From: Roseiarcus sp963820095 | GTDB taxonomy: Bacteria; Pseudomonadota; Alphaproteobacteria; Rhizobiales; Beijerinckiaceae | NCBI GenBank assembly: GCA_963820095.1 | Contig: CAWFZA010000016.1 | Location: forward strand, 14,211-78,210 | Direction of reading: 5' to 3' | Length of the DNA: 64,000 bases | Shown here: one piece after another, positions 26,849-35,564 of the stretch | How positions within the stretch are numbered: the stretch's first letter is position 1 | Layout of the letters: the number at the start of each line of letters is the position of its first letter | Translations under genes and position numbers: made by a program | Notes under the pieces: model-generated | Told to the model about the DNA's origin: nothing | Database searches by the model: none | Seen by the model: the letters and a program-made list of their open reading frames with translations, nothing else

Positions 26849-28277
26849 TCAAATCATGGGATGGCGATCGCCGAGGCCGCCGCGGCGTTCCAGCATCGCG
26901 CCGAGCCGCAGGATTGTGGCCTCATCCAGCCACCTGGCGACCAGTTGGATTCCGATCGGGAGCTTCTCGGAGCTGAAAGCGTAGGGAACCGAAAGCGCGG
27001 GCAGTCCGGTCAGGTTGAAGGGCGAGGTCGCCGCCATGACGTGAGTCCACGGCGCCGTCACGCCATTGACGACAAGCTCCAAGGCGCCGTGCGGCGTGGC
27101 CGTCATCGGAGTGACCGGCGTCAACAGCACGTCATATTTCTGGAAAAAGCCTGCGAACGCGGACCGCAGCGACTTCGACCTTGGCGTGGGCGGCGGCGAA
27201 ATCGCCGAACGAGGGATCCGGCGTCGCAACGATGCCGGCGCCGATTGCATGCAGTTCGCTTTCCCGGCCGGCGGCCAGGGCTTTGATCGAAGGCGACGAT
27301 CTCGCCATAGACAAGGGTGGCGAGCGTCCCGAAGGGATCGCCAAGGAAGGGCAGCGTCACTTCCTCGACCGCGCATCCGAGATCGGCAAGCTGACGCGGC
27401 GGCGGCGGCGACGGCGGCGGTGATCTCGGGATCGACGGGAGCGAAAGCCGCGTCGGAAACCCAACCGACGCGGATCGGCTGACCGGCAAGGCGGCCGCCG
27501 TCCGCCTGCGCGTCCGGAGCGTGAATCGCGTAGCCGTCGAGCCCGTCCGGCCCCTTCAGGATCGAGTAGCCGAGCGCCACGTCGCGGATCGTGCGGGCCA
27601 TCGGCCCGACGTGAAACCAGTGCGATGTGACTCTGGGGTAATGGCCGGTGTAGGGGACGCGGCCATGGGTGGCTTTGAGCGCGGCGACGCCGGTAAAGGC
27701 GGCTGGGCCGCGCACCGAAATCATCACATCGCTGCCAATGCCGATCGGCGACATGCCGGCCGCAAGCGCCGCCGACTCGCCGCCGGACGAGCCGCCGGGG
27801 GTGCGCTCGAGGTTCCAGGGGTTGTTGGTTCGGCCGGTGACGCGATTGTCGCTCTCGGTCCAGGCAGAGAACTCGGGCAGATTGCTCTTCATGAGCGCAA
27901 TCCCGCCCGCGGCCTTGAAGCGCGCCACCGCGGTCGCGTCCGTGTCGGGAATATTGCCGGCGAACAGCTTCGAGCCGCGCTGGGTGAGAACGCCCTGCGG
28001 TGTCCAGCGCATCCTTGATCGAGAACGGCACGCCGTGCAGCGGCCCAAGCGAAGAGCCATCGGCGACGGCCTTATCGGCCGCATCGGCGCTCGCCAACGC
28101 CTGTTCGGCCATGAGCGTGACCACGGCGTTGATTTTCGGGTTCACCGCCTGGATGCGGTCCAGATGCGCCTGGACCACTTCTCGCGACGAGAGCTGTTTC
28201 GACCGGATCAGCGCGGCGAGCGCGGTCGCCTCCTGATAGTGGATGGCGCTGGTGTCTGTGATCTGTTGGTGGAGCAT
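26849..28277 (-). CDS. Amidase signature family hydrolase, four frame breaks
   Basis: About 475 residues if four single-base insertions (near 28010, 27400, 27290 and 27180) are ignored. The Ser-Ser-Lys triad is present: Lys in FSIKDALD, the glycine-rich PGGSSGGESAALAAG, and the nucleophile serine in GSDVMISVRGPAAF. The C-terminus has YDVLLTPVTPMTATPHG and FNLTGLPALSVP. It would hydrolyse an unknown amide. ATG 28277 has AGGAG at good spacing. It is divergent from a TetR gene with matching palindromic operators on both sides. The frame breaks are more numerous than elsewhere, so true decay is possible. Confidence 0.82.
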
Positions 28278-28305
28278 AATCATCTCCTGTTGGGTGGAAA
28301 AGACT

Positions 28306-28323
28306 CTACCTGACGACAGGTAG
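28306..28323. promoter_or_regulatory. TetR operator on the amidase side
   Basis: CTACCTGACGACAGGTAG: arms CTACCTG and CAGGTAG around ACGA. It lies 29 bases upstream of the amidase start. Together with the site at 28375 it is part of a longer inverted arrangement in which each operator is next to a TTGACAGCG sequence. Confidence 0.7.
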
Positions 28324-28374
28324 ACACGGTTGACAGCGATCGCCGTACCCCCTTTCAATGGGCGCTGTCAACGT

Positions 28375-28392
28375 CTATCTGTCGTCAGGTAG
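28375..28392. promoter_or_regulatory. TetR operator on the tetR side
   Basis: CTATCTGTCGTCAGGTAG, differing from the site at 28306 in one arm base and the centre. It ends 16 bases before ATG 28409. TTGACA-like -35 elements at about 28330 (+ strand) and 28367-28372 (- strand) point toward each other, so the two promoters overlap face to face. Confidence 0.7.
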
Positions 28393-28408
28393 AGTAAAAG
28401 GCAGGACA

Positions 28409-28978
28409 ATGGCGATCGCGACCGGTGACACGAGAGACAGGATCATGACGGCGGCGCGCCTGACCGTGCAGGACCGCGGCTATAACGGCTTGAGCTTCCG
28501 AGAGCTGGCAAAGGATGTCGGTATCAAGAGCGCCAGCATCTACTATTATTTCCCGACCAAGGGCGAACTGGGGAGCGCGTTGGCGGCGCGTTACACGCTC
28601 GATTTTCTGCACTATCTCGACGGGTTGCTGGCCGAGGGGATCGATCAGAAGGCTTGCATCCAGAAATACACGGAGGCCTTTGGTCGCACTGTACAGAACG
28701 ACAATCGGATGTGCCTCGGGGGCATGATGGCGGCCGAATTCAATGAGCTCCCTCCGGAGGTCAGGATCGAGGTGGTCAAGTTCGGTGAGGCGAATGTCGA
28801 CTGGCTGGTCAAAGTTCTGTCGCTCGGCCAATCCCGAGGAGACGACGCCGTCAAGGGCCAAGCGCTCGCGATCTACGCTGCGGTCCAAGGCGCGCAACTG
28901 ATCGCCCGTAGCCGCGGCGACCCGACGGTCTACGACGCGATCATCGAGACGTACAGGGAAAGCGCGCTTCTGCCGTGA
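28409..28978 (+). CDS. TetR-family transcriptional regulator (paralogue of 7584-8120)
   Basis: A 189-residue regulator: RIMTAARLTVQDRGYNGLSF, HTH ELAKDVGIKSASIYYYFPTK, and a ligand domain with NRMCLGGMMAAEFNELPP. The recognition helix and MCLGGM segment nearly match the TetR at 7584. SD GCAGGA precedes ATG 28409; an earlier in-frame ATG at 28358 would place the operator inside the coding region. It probably represses itself and the divergent amidase. Confidence 0.92.
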   Translation: MAIATGDTRDRIMTAARLTVQDRGYNGLSFRELAKDVGIKSASIYYYFPTKGELGSALAARYTLDFLHYLDGLLAEGIDQKACIQKYTEAFGRTVQNDNRMCLGGMMAAEFNELPPEVRIEVVKFGEANVDWLVKVLSLGQSRGDDAVKGQALAIYAAVQGAQLIARSRGDPTVYDAIIETYRESALLP

Positions 28979-29156
28979 CAAGCCTCGCTCGCCAGCCGCC
29001 GGCGGTGGATGCGGGTGACGGTCCCCGTGCGGGTGACGGCCTGCATGTATTTCCGCCGACTGTGGTCACGCCAATTGTTTGAACCCTAGCTCCCGCCTTC
29101 CACGAGCACAGCCGCCGGACGGCGCCAATCGGTCGATTTGCGGCGCGCGCCGCCCC

Positions 29157-30528
29157 CTAGAACACCGCCTCTTCGAACGCCGGCTCGACCGAGCGGCCCC
29201 ATGGGCCTTCGTAGCGTTCGATCCAATGCCGCGCCGGCTCCCGGCCGCTTTCGGCGATCGCCTCGAGGGGACGAAGAAAGATGGTCTCGTCCTCACCCTT
29301 GCCGTTCACCCGCGCGCGCCGCTTGAGACCGCCATGAGCGATGGCCAGCATATCGAGCGCGATCGCACGCAAGCTCCGCCCGCGAATCTCGGCGGCGAGC
29401 CCAAGCAGCGGCGCGTCGTCGCGCAGCTTCTGCCGGTCTGCGGCGGTCCAGCCCTGGGTCAGCGTCTCCGCCGCCCGAAGCGCGTCCGGATCGTAATAGA
29501 GGCCGGCCATCAGCGCCGAGAGCGCAACGATGCGCTCGGGCGGGCCAACGTCGGCGCCTCGAATTTCGAGGAAGCGCTTGAGGCGCACTTCGGGGAAAAT
29601 CGACGACAGGTGGTTCGCCCAATCGGCGAGCGTGGCGCGTTCGCCCGGCGTCTCCTTGAGCCGGCCGGCGAGCAGATCGCGAAAGCTCGCCCCGGCCACG
29701 TCCTGATAATGGTCGCCGCGCTTGACGAAATAGAGCGGCACGTCGAGCGCGTAGTCGACATAACGCTCAAACCCCATTCCAGGCTCGAAGGCGAAGGCGA
29801 GCATCCCTGTTCGCGCCGGATCGGTATGGCGCCAGATTTCCGAGCGGGCGGACAAGAGCCCGTTGAGCTTGCCGTCGGTGAACGGCGAATTGGCGAACAA
29901 GGCGACGATCGCCGGTTGCAGCGCCAGGCCCACGCGCATCTTCGTGACCATGTCCTGTTCGCTCGAAAAGTCGAGATTGACCTGCACAGTCGCGGTGCGA
30001 AACATCATGTCGAGGCCGCGGGTTCCGACTTTCGGCATATAGCGCGCCATGATCGCATAGCGGCTTTTTGGCATGACCGGCGTCTCGGCCAGCGACCATT
30101 TTGGGCTCATGCCAAGGGTGAGAAAGCCGATGCCCGAGAGGCTCCGCCACCTTGCGGCAAGCGGCCAGATGACGATCGAGTTCGTCGGCGGTCAGATGCG
30201 CGTTTTCGAGCGGCGCGCCCGAAAGCTCGAACTGCCCTCCCGGCTCGAGCGAAATGGCGCCCTCGCCGTTCGCGTCGTAGAGGCCGATCAGGTTTCCTTG
30301 GTCCTCGATGCCGTCCCAACCAAGATGGGCGCGCATCCCTTCCAGCAACGCCCGGATCCCCCGCTCTCCCCCATAAGGGACGGGAGCGTGATCGGCACGG
30401 TGGAATGGGATTTTCTCGTGCTCCGTGCCGACCCTGAACGGGCCTGACGGCTTGCATCCCGCCTCGAGCCAGGCGACCAGCGCATCGCGCGATTCAACAA
30501 CTTCACTATCGACGACGTCGCGAGCCAT
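29157..30528 (-). CDS. gshA: Glutamate-cysteine ligase, plant/alphaproteobacterial type, frame break
   Basis: About 457 residues; makes gamma-glutamylcysteine, the first step of glutathione synthesis. The N-terminal part has FRVGTEHEKIPF and ISLEPGGQFELSGAP, the ATP/glutamate pocket. An inserted base near 30115 breaks the frame, after which LTLGMSPKWSLAETPVMPKSRY, MMFRTATVQVNLDF and ANSPFTDGKLNGLLSARS continue. This class is unrelated in sequence to the enterobacterial GshA. ATG 30528 begins MARDVVDSEVVES. No gshB is adjacent. Confidence 0.93.
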
Positions 30529-30754
30529 AAAGGCGCTTACCCCAGCGGCCGGGGGAACCGGCGAACCGGCTAGATAGTCGCGCCGCTCGGACAATGCAAA
30601 GGGCGTAACTGGGAAAGATAGAGACGGACGGATGGCCTTCGGGCTGCCTTAACCGTTGCGGCAGGCGCCCGCCGCAAGCCCAAGAGTCTTCGCCCGGCCT
30701 CATCCAATGTTAGGAACTTTCAGGCCTCATGCGGTGGACTTCGAGGATGCCGCC

Positions 30755-30919
30755 ATGACCAAGCTGTTGCATCGGTTCGTGCTCTGCCGCAAAGGGGTGA
30801 CGGCGATCGAATACGCGCTGATCGCTTCGGGCATTGCGCTCGCGATCATAACCAGCGTCGGCGCGGTTGGACACTCATTGAACACCGCCTTCGCCAACAT
30901 CGCCAGCGCGTTCCCATGA
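30755..30919 (+). CDS. Flp/Fap-type pilin
   Basis: A 54-residue prepilin of the tight-adherence type: a short leader with glycine, then the processing region KGVTAIEYALIASGIALAII where cleavage by a CpaA/TadV-type peptidase would occur before the hydrophobic helix with the conserved Glu-Tyr pair. It stands alone here with no cpa/tad genes in the window, so either the assembly genes are elsewhere or this is an orphan copy. Confidence 0.88.
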   Translation: MTKLLHRFVLCRKGVTAIEYALIASGIALAIITSVGAVGHSLNTAFANIASAFP

Positions 30920-30929
30920 AAGCCGGCGG

Positions 30930-32345
30930 TCAGAGGGTTTTCGCGCCTCGCCCCGCGGTCGCTGGCCGCAAGCCAATGCGATCGCCTGCTTCCATCCCCT
31001 TCGCGAGCCGCCAGGTCACCCCATAGGCGGTCGCAACGGCCATCAGGCCGAACACCGCGGCTCCCAGCGCGAAGCCCAACATCCCGCCCTGCACGCCGCC
31101 GTAACGCGCGCCGATCGTCACGAAGGGAATGGTCCCGAGCGTCGCCCTCGCCCAGTTGAACACCATCGACAGGACCGGAAATCCGAGATTGTTGAACGAC
31201 ACGTTGGCGACGAACAGGCACGCCAGGAAGATCCAGGCGACCACTCCGTATCGACAGTAGAATGCGACATATTGCGCGCTCTCGCCCTTGGCCTCGAAGG
31301 CGGCGACAAGGGCCGGCTCCGCCAACACCAGAATTGCCCAGGCGAAGAGCACGTAGCCGATCGAAAGGATAAAGGAATCGGTCAGCGTCCGCTGCACCCT
31401 TCCCATCAGTTTGGCCCCATAGTTCTGGCCGATGATCGGACCGACCGACGCGGTCAGCGCGAAGACGACTCCGAACGCCACGGGCGTCAGGCGATCGATG
31501 ATGGCGGAAGCAGCGATCGCAGGCTCCCCGAAATCCGAGAAGATCCTGAGTGTATAGGCCGAGCTGACGGGCGCCGCCATGTTCGCCATGATCGCCGGAA
31601 ATCCGATCGCCATGATCGGGCCGAAGTCGACGCGCGCGGCGTCGAGTTTCGGCCGAGCGACGAGGTCGTGCACCCCGACTGCGCCAAGCCAGCCGACGGC
31701 AAGGAGAATGAGACGAGAAAGCACAGTCGCCCACGCGGCGCCGTAGACGCCGAGCCCGAGGCCGAAAATGAATAGCGGATCCAGAAAGGCCGTCGCGATC
31801 CCCGCGGACAAAGTCACGTACATCGCGCGCCGGGCGTCGCCGACCGCGCGCAAGATCCCCGAAAACGTCATGCCGACCGCGAGCGGCACGTTCGCCGGGA
31901 TGCTGATGGCGATGAACTTCGAGGCGACTTCGGCCGACTCGCCTCGCGCGTGCAACACGGCCGTCAGAACCCAATCGCGCAACACGAACCCGGCGAGAGC
32001 CGTCAGGGCGGACAAAACCGCGGTGATGATCAGCGCCGACGCGGCAAGCCGCCGCGCGCGCGGCCTGTCGCCGGCGCCGAGCGCGCGCGAAACCGTGGCC
32101 GAGGTCGCAATCGTGAGCCCGATGTTGATCGACATGATGAAGAACGTGACCAAGCCCGCGTAGCCGACCGCGGCCTTGAACGCCTGATCGCCCAGCTTCG
32201 ACACCCAGAACAGCGACAAGAGGTCGACGACGAACACCGCCATCAAGCCGATGGCGCCGGTCGCGGTCATCACCGCGACGTGCCGCATCAACGACCCGTG
32301 CGTGAACACGGGCCGCTTGTCATGAGCGGCTTGGGGAGCGTTCAA
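30930..32345 (-). CDS. MATE-family efflux transporter
   Basis: A 471-residue inner-membrane protein with about 12 hydrophobic helices in two similar halves, as in MATE drug/sodium antiporters. The start HGSLMRHVAVMTATGAIGLM and segments VSRALGAGDRPRARR, NVPLAVGMTFSGILRAVGD and ASVGPIIGQNYGA are family-typical. Substrates are likely cationic drugs or metabolites. It is convergent with the pilin gene 10 bases away; no regulator is adjacent. Confidence 0.93.
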   Translation of the reverse strand: MNAPQAAHDKRPVFTHGSLMRHVAVMTATGAIGLMAVFVVDLLSLFWVSKLGDQAFKAAVGYAGLVTFFIMSINIGLTIATSATVSRALGAGDRPRARRLAASALIITAVLSALTALAGFVLRDWVLTAVLHARGESAEVASKFIAISIPANVPLAVGMTFSGILRAVGDARRAMYVTLSAGIATAFLDPLFIFGLGLGVYGAAWATVLSRLILLAVGWLGAVGVHDLVARPKLDAARVDFGPIMAIGFPAIMANMAAPVSSAYTLRIFSDFGEPAIAASAIIDRLTPVAFGVVFALTASVGPIIGQNYGAKLMGRVQRTLTDSFILSIGYVLFAWAILVLAEPALVAAFEAKGESAQYVAFYCRYGVVAWIFLACLFVANVSFNNLGFPVLSMVFNWARATLGTIPFVTIGARYGGVQGGMLGFALGAAVFGLMAVATAYGVTWRLAKGMEAGDRIGLRPATAGRGAKTL

Positions 32346-32710
32346 GACGGCTTCCTTCCGGTGAAAGGCGCGTGTCTTAGAGCCTGGCGGAGCCGGACGC
32401 CAGCGCCAGAGCCCTTTTCGGTGCGATCACGCCTATAGAGGCGACGTCTTTAACGCTTTGCGCGTAACGATAGTGAAGGAACGAAATTACACAAGGGAGG
32501 ATGCACGCAGCCATGGTCGGGTGCACCAAGACGACCAATGTGGGCGCGGGAAGGTCTGCGATACGGTAATGCGCCGAAGCAATGTGTCCCGACCTGCACG
32601 ACGATCGCCCAGTGCAAGATCGCCGATCTTTTCATTTGACGGTCGACTGCGCCCGCCCTATCGAATCGAGCGCAAAACGCCGCCGCTTCCGGGGGCGAAG
32701 GGAGGGGAAC
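32346..32710. other. Non-coding gap between divergent genes
   Basis: A 365-base region between the starts of the MATE gene and the cysteine-rich protein gene. It should carry both promoters. No palindrome, riboswitch-like structure or conserved ORF was recognised. Confidence 0.4.
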
Positions 32711-32956
32711 ATGCGCGTCCGTGAGCTCACAATCGCTTCGGCTCTTTCGCTCGCGGCTCTGGTGTCAGCGGCGCCGAGTGCGTTCGCCCAGCAGGCCGAG
32801 GCGATGAAATATTGCAAGGCGGATGTGGCGCGGCTTTGCCCCGGCGTCCCGCCGGGCGGGGGACGCATCATTGGCTGCCTCAAGGCGCACAAGGAAGAGA
32901 TGAGCATCGGCTGCGGCAAGGCGCTGCAGGCGATGAAAGGGAAGATGGGCGGCTGA
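32711..32956 (+). CDS. Small secreted cysteine-rich repeat protein
   Basis: An 81-residue protein: signal peptide (LTIASALSLAALVSAAPSAFA) followed by one unit of the cysteine-rich repeat type, KYCKADVARLCPGVPPGGG then IGCLKAHKEEMSIGCGKAL, with four cysteines. Such single-repeat periplasmic proteins are common in Hyphomicrobiales and of unknown role. GGAGGGGAAC before ATG 32711 is a very strong ribosome site. Confidence 0.85.
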   Translation: MRVRELTIASALSLAALVSAAPSAFAQQAEAMKYCKADVARLCPGVPPGGGRIIGCLKAHKEEMSIGCGKALQAMKGKMGG

Positions 32957-33017
32957 GAGCGGGCGGCGCCTTCGCGCCGCTCGCTCTGCCCCAAGCCGTC
33001 GCGCCCGCGCGCGCCGC

Positions 33018-33131
33018 TCAGAACCGCTCGCCGACCCTGTCTTCGCTCTTGGCCCATTGCGCCTTGCCGCTCAAGTTCACGCCGTTGAGCACTTCGTCGG
33101 CGGTGGATGTCACGCCAAAGGTCGCCGCCAT
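33018..33131 (-). pseudogene. SDR oxidoreductase relic: first and last segments joined
   Basis: A 37-codon ORF with an ATG and a stop. It begins ATFGVTSTADEVLNGVNLSGK, which is the N-terminus of retinol-dehydrogenase-like short-chain dehydrogenases just before the NAD-binding glycines. It then passes directly into AQWAKSEDRVGERF, which resembles the extreme C-terminus of the same family ('LW.LSE..VGE.F'). About 270 residues between are missing. I infer an in-frame internal deletion. It is divergent from a TetR gene, a usual arrangement for these dehydrogenases. Confidence 0.6.
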
Positions 33132-33200
33132 GGTTGTCTCTCGACCATGCTAAAGCGCCGTGACTTCCGCCCGAAGGTTGCCTAAACCGGAAGCGGGGAT

Positions 33201-33244
33201 AAACGGACGATGCCTCCGGTCGACATACGGAGGCCCCTCCGTTT
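33201..33244. promoter_or_regulatory. Nested palindromes upstream of TetR gene
   Basis: An outer inverted repeat AAACGGA (33201-33207) / TCCGTTT (33238-33244) encloses an inner CCTCCG (33213-33218) / CGGAGG (33228-33233). It lies between the SDR relic and the TetR start at 33265, the natural place for the regulator's own operator. Confidence 0.6.
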
Positions 33245-33264
33245 GACAAGAGGAGACAAGCAAT

Positions 33265-33906
33265 TTGAGCGTCGAGGTGACGCGCCGAGCGCCCGCCGGA
33301 AAAGCGCCGACCGCGTCCCGCAAGCCGCGCGCCGACGCCCAGCGCAACCGCGACCGGCTCCTCGAAGCCGCCAAGGCTGCGTTCGCGGAGGCAGGACCGC
33401 AGGCGAGCCTCGACGAGATTGCGCGGCGGGCGGGCGTCGGGATCGGCACGCTTTACCGCCACTTCCCGACCCGCGAGGCGGTGGTGGAGGCGGTCTACCG
33501 CCGCGAGGTCCAGCAGCTTGCCGACGCCGCGCCTCGCCTGATCGAATCCCTTCCGCCGGCCGAGGCGCTCCGCGCCTGGATGCGGCTCTTCATCGACTAT
33601 ATCGCCGCGAAGCGGGTCATCGCCCCGGCGCTCAAATCGCTGGTGGGCGGCGGTTCGGCGCTCTACGCGAACTCGAGCGCGCGGATCAATGAAGCGATGG
33701 CGCTGCTCGTGGAACGCGCCAGGGCGAGCGGCGACATTCGTCCGAGCGCCGATTCCGCCGATCTTTTGCGCGCGCTGATCGGCTTCGCCTACGTCAATTC
33801 CGCGCCGGACTGGGAGGCGAGCGCGCGGCGCCTCATTGACCTTCTGATCGATGGCTTGAGGTCGCACCATGGCGAGCAGCCGATGCCGCCCGGCCTCGGC
33901 GCCTAA
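33265..33906 (+). CDS. TetR-family transcriptional regulator
   Basis: A 213-residue regulator with an extended basic N-terminus, then RLLEAAKAAFAEAGPQASLDEI and HTH RRAGVGIGTLYRHFPTREAV. It is of the group often linked to SDR and cupin genes. The start is a TTG at 33265 with AGGAG 9 bases upstream; no ATG or GTG lies nearby in frame. The cupin gene follows after 10 bases, so they form an operon; its former divergent partner seems to be the deleted SDR. Confidence 0.9.
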   Translation: MSVEVTRRAPAGKAPTASRKPRADAQRNRDRLLEAAKAAFAEAGPQASLDEIARRAGVGIGTLYRHFPTREAVVEAVYRREVQQLADAAPRLIESLPPAEALRAWMRLFIDYIAAKRVIAPALKSLVGGGSALYANSSARINEAMALLVERARASGDIRPSADSADLLRALIGFAYVNSAPDWEASARRLIDLLIDGLRSHHGEQPMPPGLGA

Positions 33907-33916
33907 GGAGTTCGGC

Positions 33917-34312
33917 ATGGAGATCAAACGAAGCGGTTCTCAGCCGTCGGGCAAGGGTCCGGCGGATTGGTTCACCGGCGCGGTCCGCATCGACCCGCTC
34001 TTTCCGGTAAGCCCTCCCTCGCGAGCCGCCGGCAATGCGGTGACGTTCGAACCGGGCGCGCGCACCGCCTGGCATACGCACCCGCTGGGCCAGGTGCTCA
34101 TCGTCACCATGGGCTGCGGCCGGGCGCAACGCGAGGGCGGCCCGATCGAGGAGATTCGCCCCGGCGACGTCGTGGTCTTCGCGCCGGGCGAGAAGCATTG
34201 GCACGGCGCCGCCCCAACAACCGCCATGACCCACATCGCCATCCAGGAAGCGCTCGACGGCAAGGCGGTCGAGTGGATGGACAAGGTTACGGACGAACAA
34301 TACCGGGGCTGA
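33917..34312 (+). CDS. Cupin-domain protein
   Basis: A 131-residue single cupin. Motif 1 is the AWHTHPLGQVLIVTMG segment, with the two histidines followed by a glutamine where many have Glu, and motif 2 is RPGDVVVFAPGEKHWHGAAP. The set suggests a metal-dependent enzyme or binding protein of the quercetin-dioxygenase-like/mandelonitrile-lyase-like type. AAGGAG lies 7 bases before ATG 33917. Cotranscribed with the TetR gene. Confidence 0.9.
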   Translation: MEIKRSGSQPSGKGPADWFTGAVRIDPLFPVSPPSRAAGNAVTFEPGARTAWHTHPLGQVLIVTMGCGRAQREGGPIEEIRPGDVVVFAPGEKHWHGAAPTTAMTHIAIQEALDGKAVEWMDKVTDEQYRG

Positions 34313-34367
34313 CATCCCGTTTCGTCCGCGAGACCGCCGACCGCCATTTCACGCGCCCCTTTCGGAC

Positions 34368-34383
34368 TGTGATCTGCGTCACA
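34368..34383. promoter_or_regulatory. Perfect Crp-type site TGTGA-N6-TCACA
   Basis: TGTGATCTGCGTCACA matches the Crp consensus in both arms. It lies 88 bases upstream of the small membrane protein gene at 34471. The other perfect site in the window is at 40154, before the tandem Crp genes. Confidence 0.6.
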
Positions 34384-34470
34384 CCCGCGGACAGCGACTT
34401 GTGGTTAAGTGATGGATGAAAAGGAACCGCCGCGTGGGTTACGAACGGCGGGTAATATGGAGATGCGACG

Positions 34471-34677
34471 ATGTCGCGAAACTTAGCAAATTCAGGCTTC
34501 TATGACGAAAGTCTGATTGATCACCGCAACGAGCGGCCGTTGGCGGTCGCCTTTGCGACAATTCTCATCGTATGGGCCTTGGCGTTCGGCCTGGTTTCCC
34601 TCTCGAGCGACCTGCACGCGCAGTCCAGGCATCTCGCAGACGGCTGCGGGCAGATGCTCTCGACGATGGTGAAGTAG
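34471..34677 (+). CDS. Small single-pass membrane protein, hypothetical
   Basis: A 68-residue protein with one hydrophobic helix (PLAVAFATILIVWALAFGLVSL) and polar ends; one cysteine (DGCGQML). No family recognised. A GGAG lies about 10 bases before the ATG. It stands alone between a perfect Crp-type site upstream and an intrinsic terminator downstream, which suggests a real, separately regulated gene. Confidence 0.6.
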   Translation: MSRNLANSGFYDESLIDHRNERPLAVAFATILIVWALAFGLVSLSSDLHAQSRHLADGCGQMLSTMVK

Positions 34678-34754
34678 GGCCGAAGCCCAGAGCTTCGCCG
34701 AGGCTCTTCGCCCACTTGCGCAGAAGCGCGCTTTCACGTAAACGACGCGCCTTC

Positions 34755-34794
34755 AGAACCGCCCGGCCGTAAGGGCTGCCGTGGCGGTTCTTTT
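34755..34794 (+). terminator. Intrinsic terminator upstream of rpmI
   Basis: AGAACCGCC (34755-34763) pairs with GGCGGTTCT (34783-34791) and is followed by TTT. The 19-base loop holds a further small hairpin (CGGCC / GGCTGCCG). It probably ends the small membrane gene's transcript; a role as rpmI attenuator is also possible. Confidence 0.75.
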
Positions 34795-34866
34795 GCTTGT
34801 TCCTGAGCAACCGGGGCGTTCGCCCCGCGAAATTCAAAAGGGCGTCAAGCCTTGAAGGAGAGCCAA

Positions 34867-35067
34867 ATGCCCAAGTTGAAGACCAAATCGGGCGCGAAGA
34901 AGCGCTTCAAACTCACCGGGACCGGCAAGGTCGTCTACGTCCAGCGCGGCAAGCGCCACGGGATGATCAAGCGCACGCCCAAGCAGATCCGCCGTCTGCG
35001 CGGAACGGCGATCCTCTTCAAGACCGACGGCGACAAGGTCAAGAAGTTCTACCTGCCGAACGGCTGA
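34867..35067 (+). CDS. rpmI: 50S ribosomal protein L35
   Basis: A 66-residue basic ribosomal protein: MPKLKTKSGAKKRFKLTGTG and GKRHGMIKRTPKQIRRLRGT are diagnostic. SD GAAGGAGAG precedes ATG 34867; the upstream in-frame ATG at 34852 overlaps this SD and is unlikely. First gene of rpmI-rplT-pheS-pheT. infC, often upstream, is not present here. Confidence 0.97.
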   Translation: MPKLKTKSGAKKRFKLTGTGKVVYVQRGKRHGMIKRTPKQIRRLRGTAILFKTDGDKVKKFYLPNG

Positions 35068-35090
35068 ACCTTTCCCCGGAGAATTGAACC

Positions 35091-35456
35091 ATGTCGCGCG
35101 TCAAACGGGGCGTCACCGCCCACGCCAAGCACAAGAAGGTGCTCAAGGCCGCCAAGGGCTTCTTTGGCCGGCGCAAGAACACGATCCGCGCCGCCAAGGC
35201 TGCGGTCGACAAGTCGATGCAATACGCCTATCGCGATCGCAAGAATCGCAAGCGCGAGTTCCGCGCCTTATGGATCCAGCGCATCAATGCGGCGGTGCGG
35301 GAGCACGGGCTGACCTATAGCCGATTTATTTCCGGCCTTGCCGAGGCGGGGATCGAAGTCGACCGCAAGGTGCTGTCCGACCTCGCCATCACCGAGCCTG
35401 CAGCGTTCGCCGCGATCGTCGAACAGGCGAAGGGCGCGCTGCCAAAGGCCGCCTGA
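35091..35456 (+). CDS. rplT: 50S ribosomal protein L20
   Basis: A 121-residue protein: MSRVKRGVTAHAKHKKVLKA, GFFGRRKNTIRAAKAAVDKS and RDRKNRKREFRALWIQRINAA are all L20 signatures. It binds 23S rRNA early in assembly and in some bacteria represses its own operon. It begins 23 bases after rpmI. Confidence 0.98.
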   Translation: MSRVKRGVTAHAKHKKVLKAAKGFFGRRKNTIRAAKAAVDKSMQYAYRDRKNRKREFRALWIQRINAAVREHGLTYSRFISGLAEAGIEVDRKVLSDLAITEPAAFAAIVEQAKGALPKAA

Positions 35457-35564
35457 CGCGGCCCAATCGTCCCTTCCTCGCTCGGGGACTGGAAACGGCT
35501 TGGCGAGGCGGGACCTTCCCTGTGAGATGAGGGAAGCCCAAGCCCGCTCGCCGGGAGTCTAAAG

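Noticed and set aside
26780..26860. tRNA-like stretch with GGTTCAAATC
   Set aside because: The T-loop-like sequence has no matching 5-base stem and no acceptor stem; only the perfect hairpin at 26818-26836 is real.
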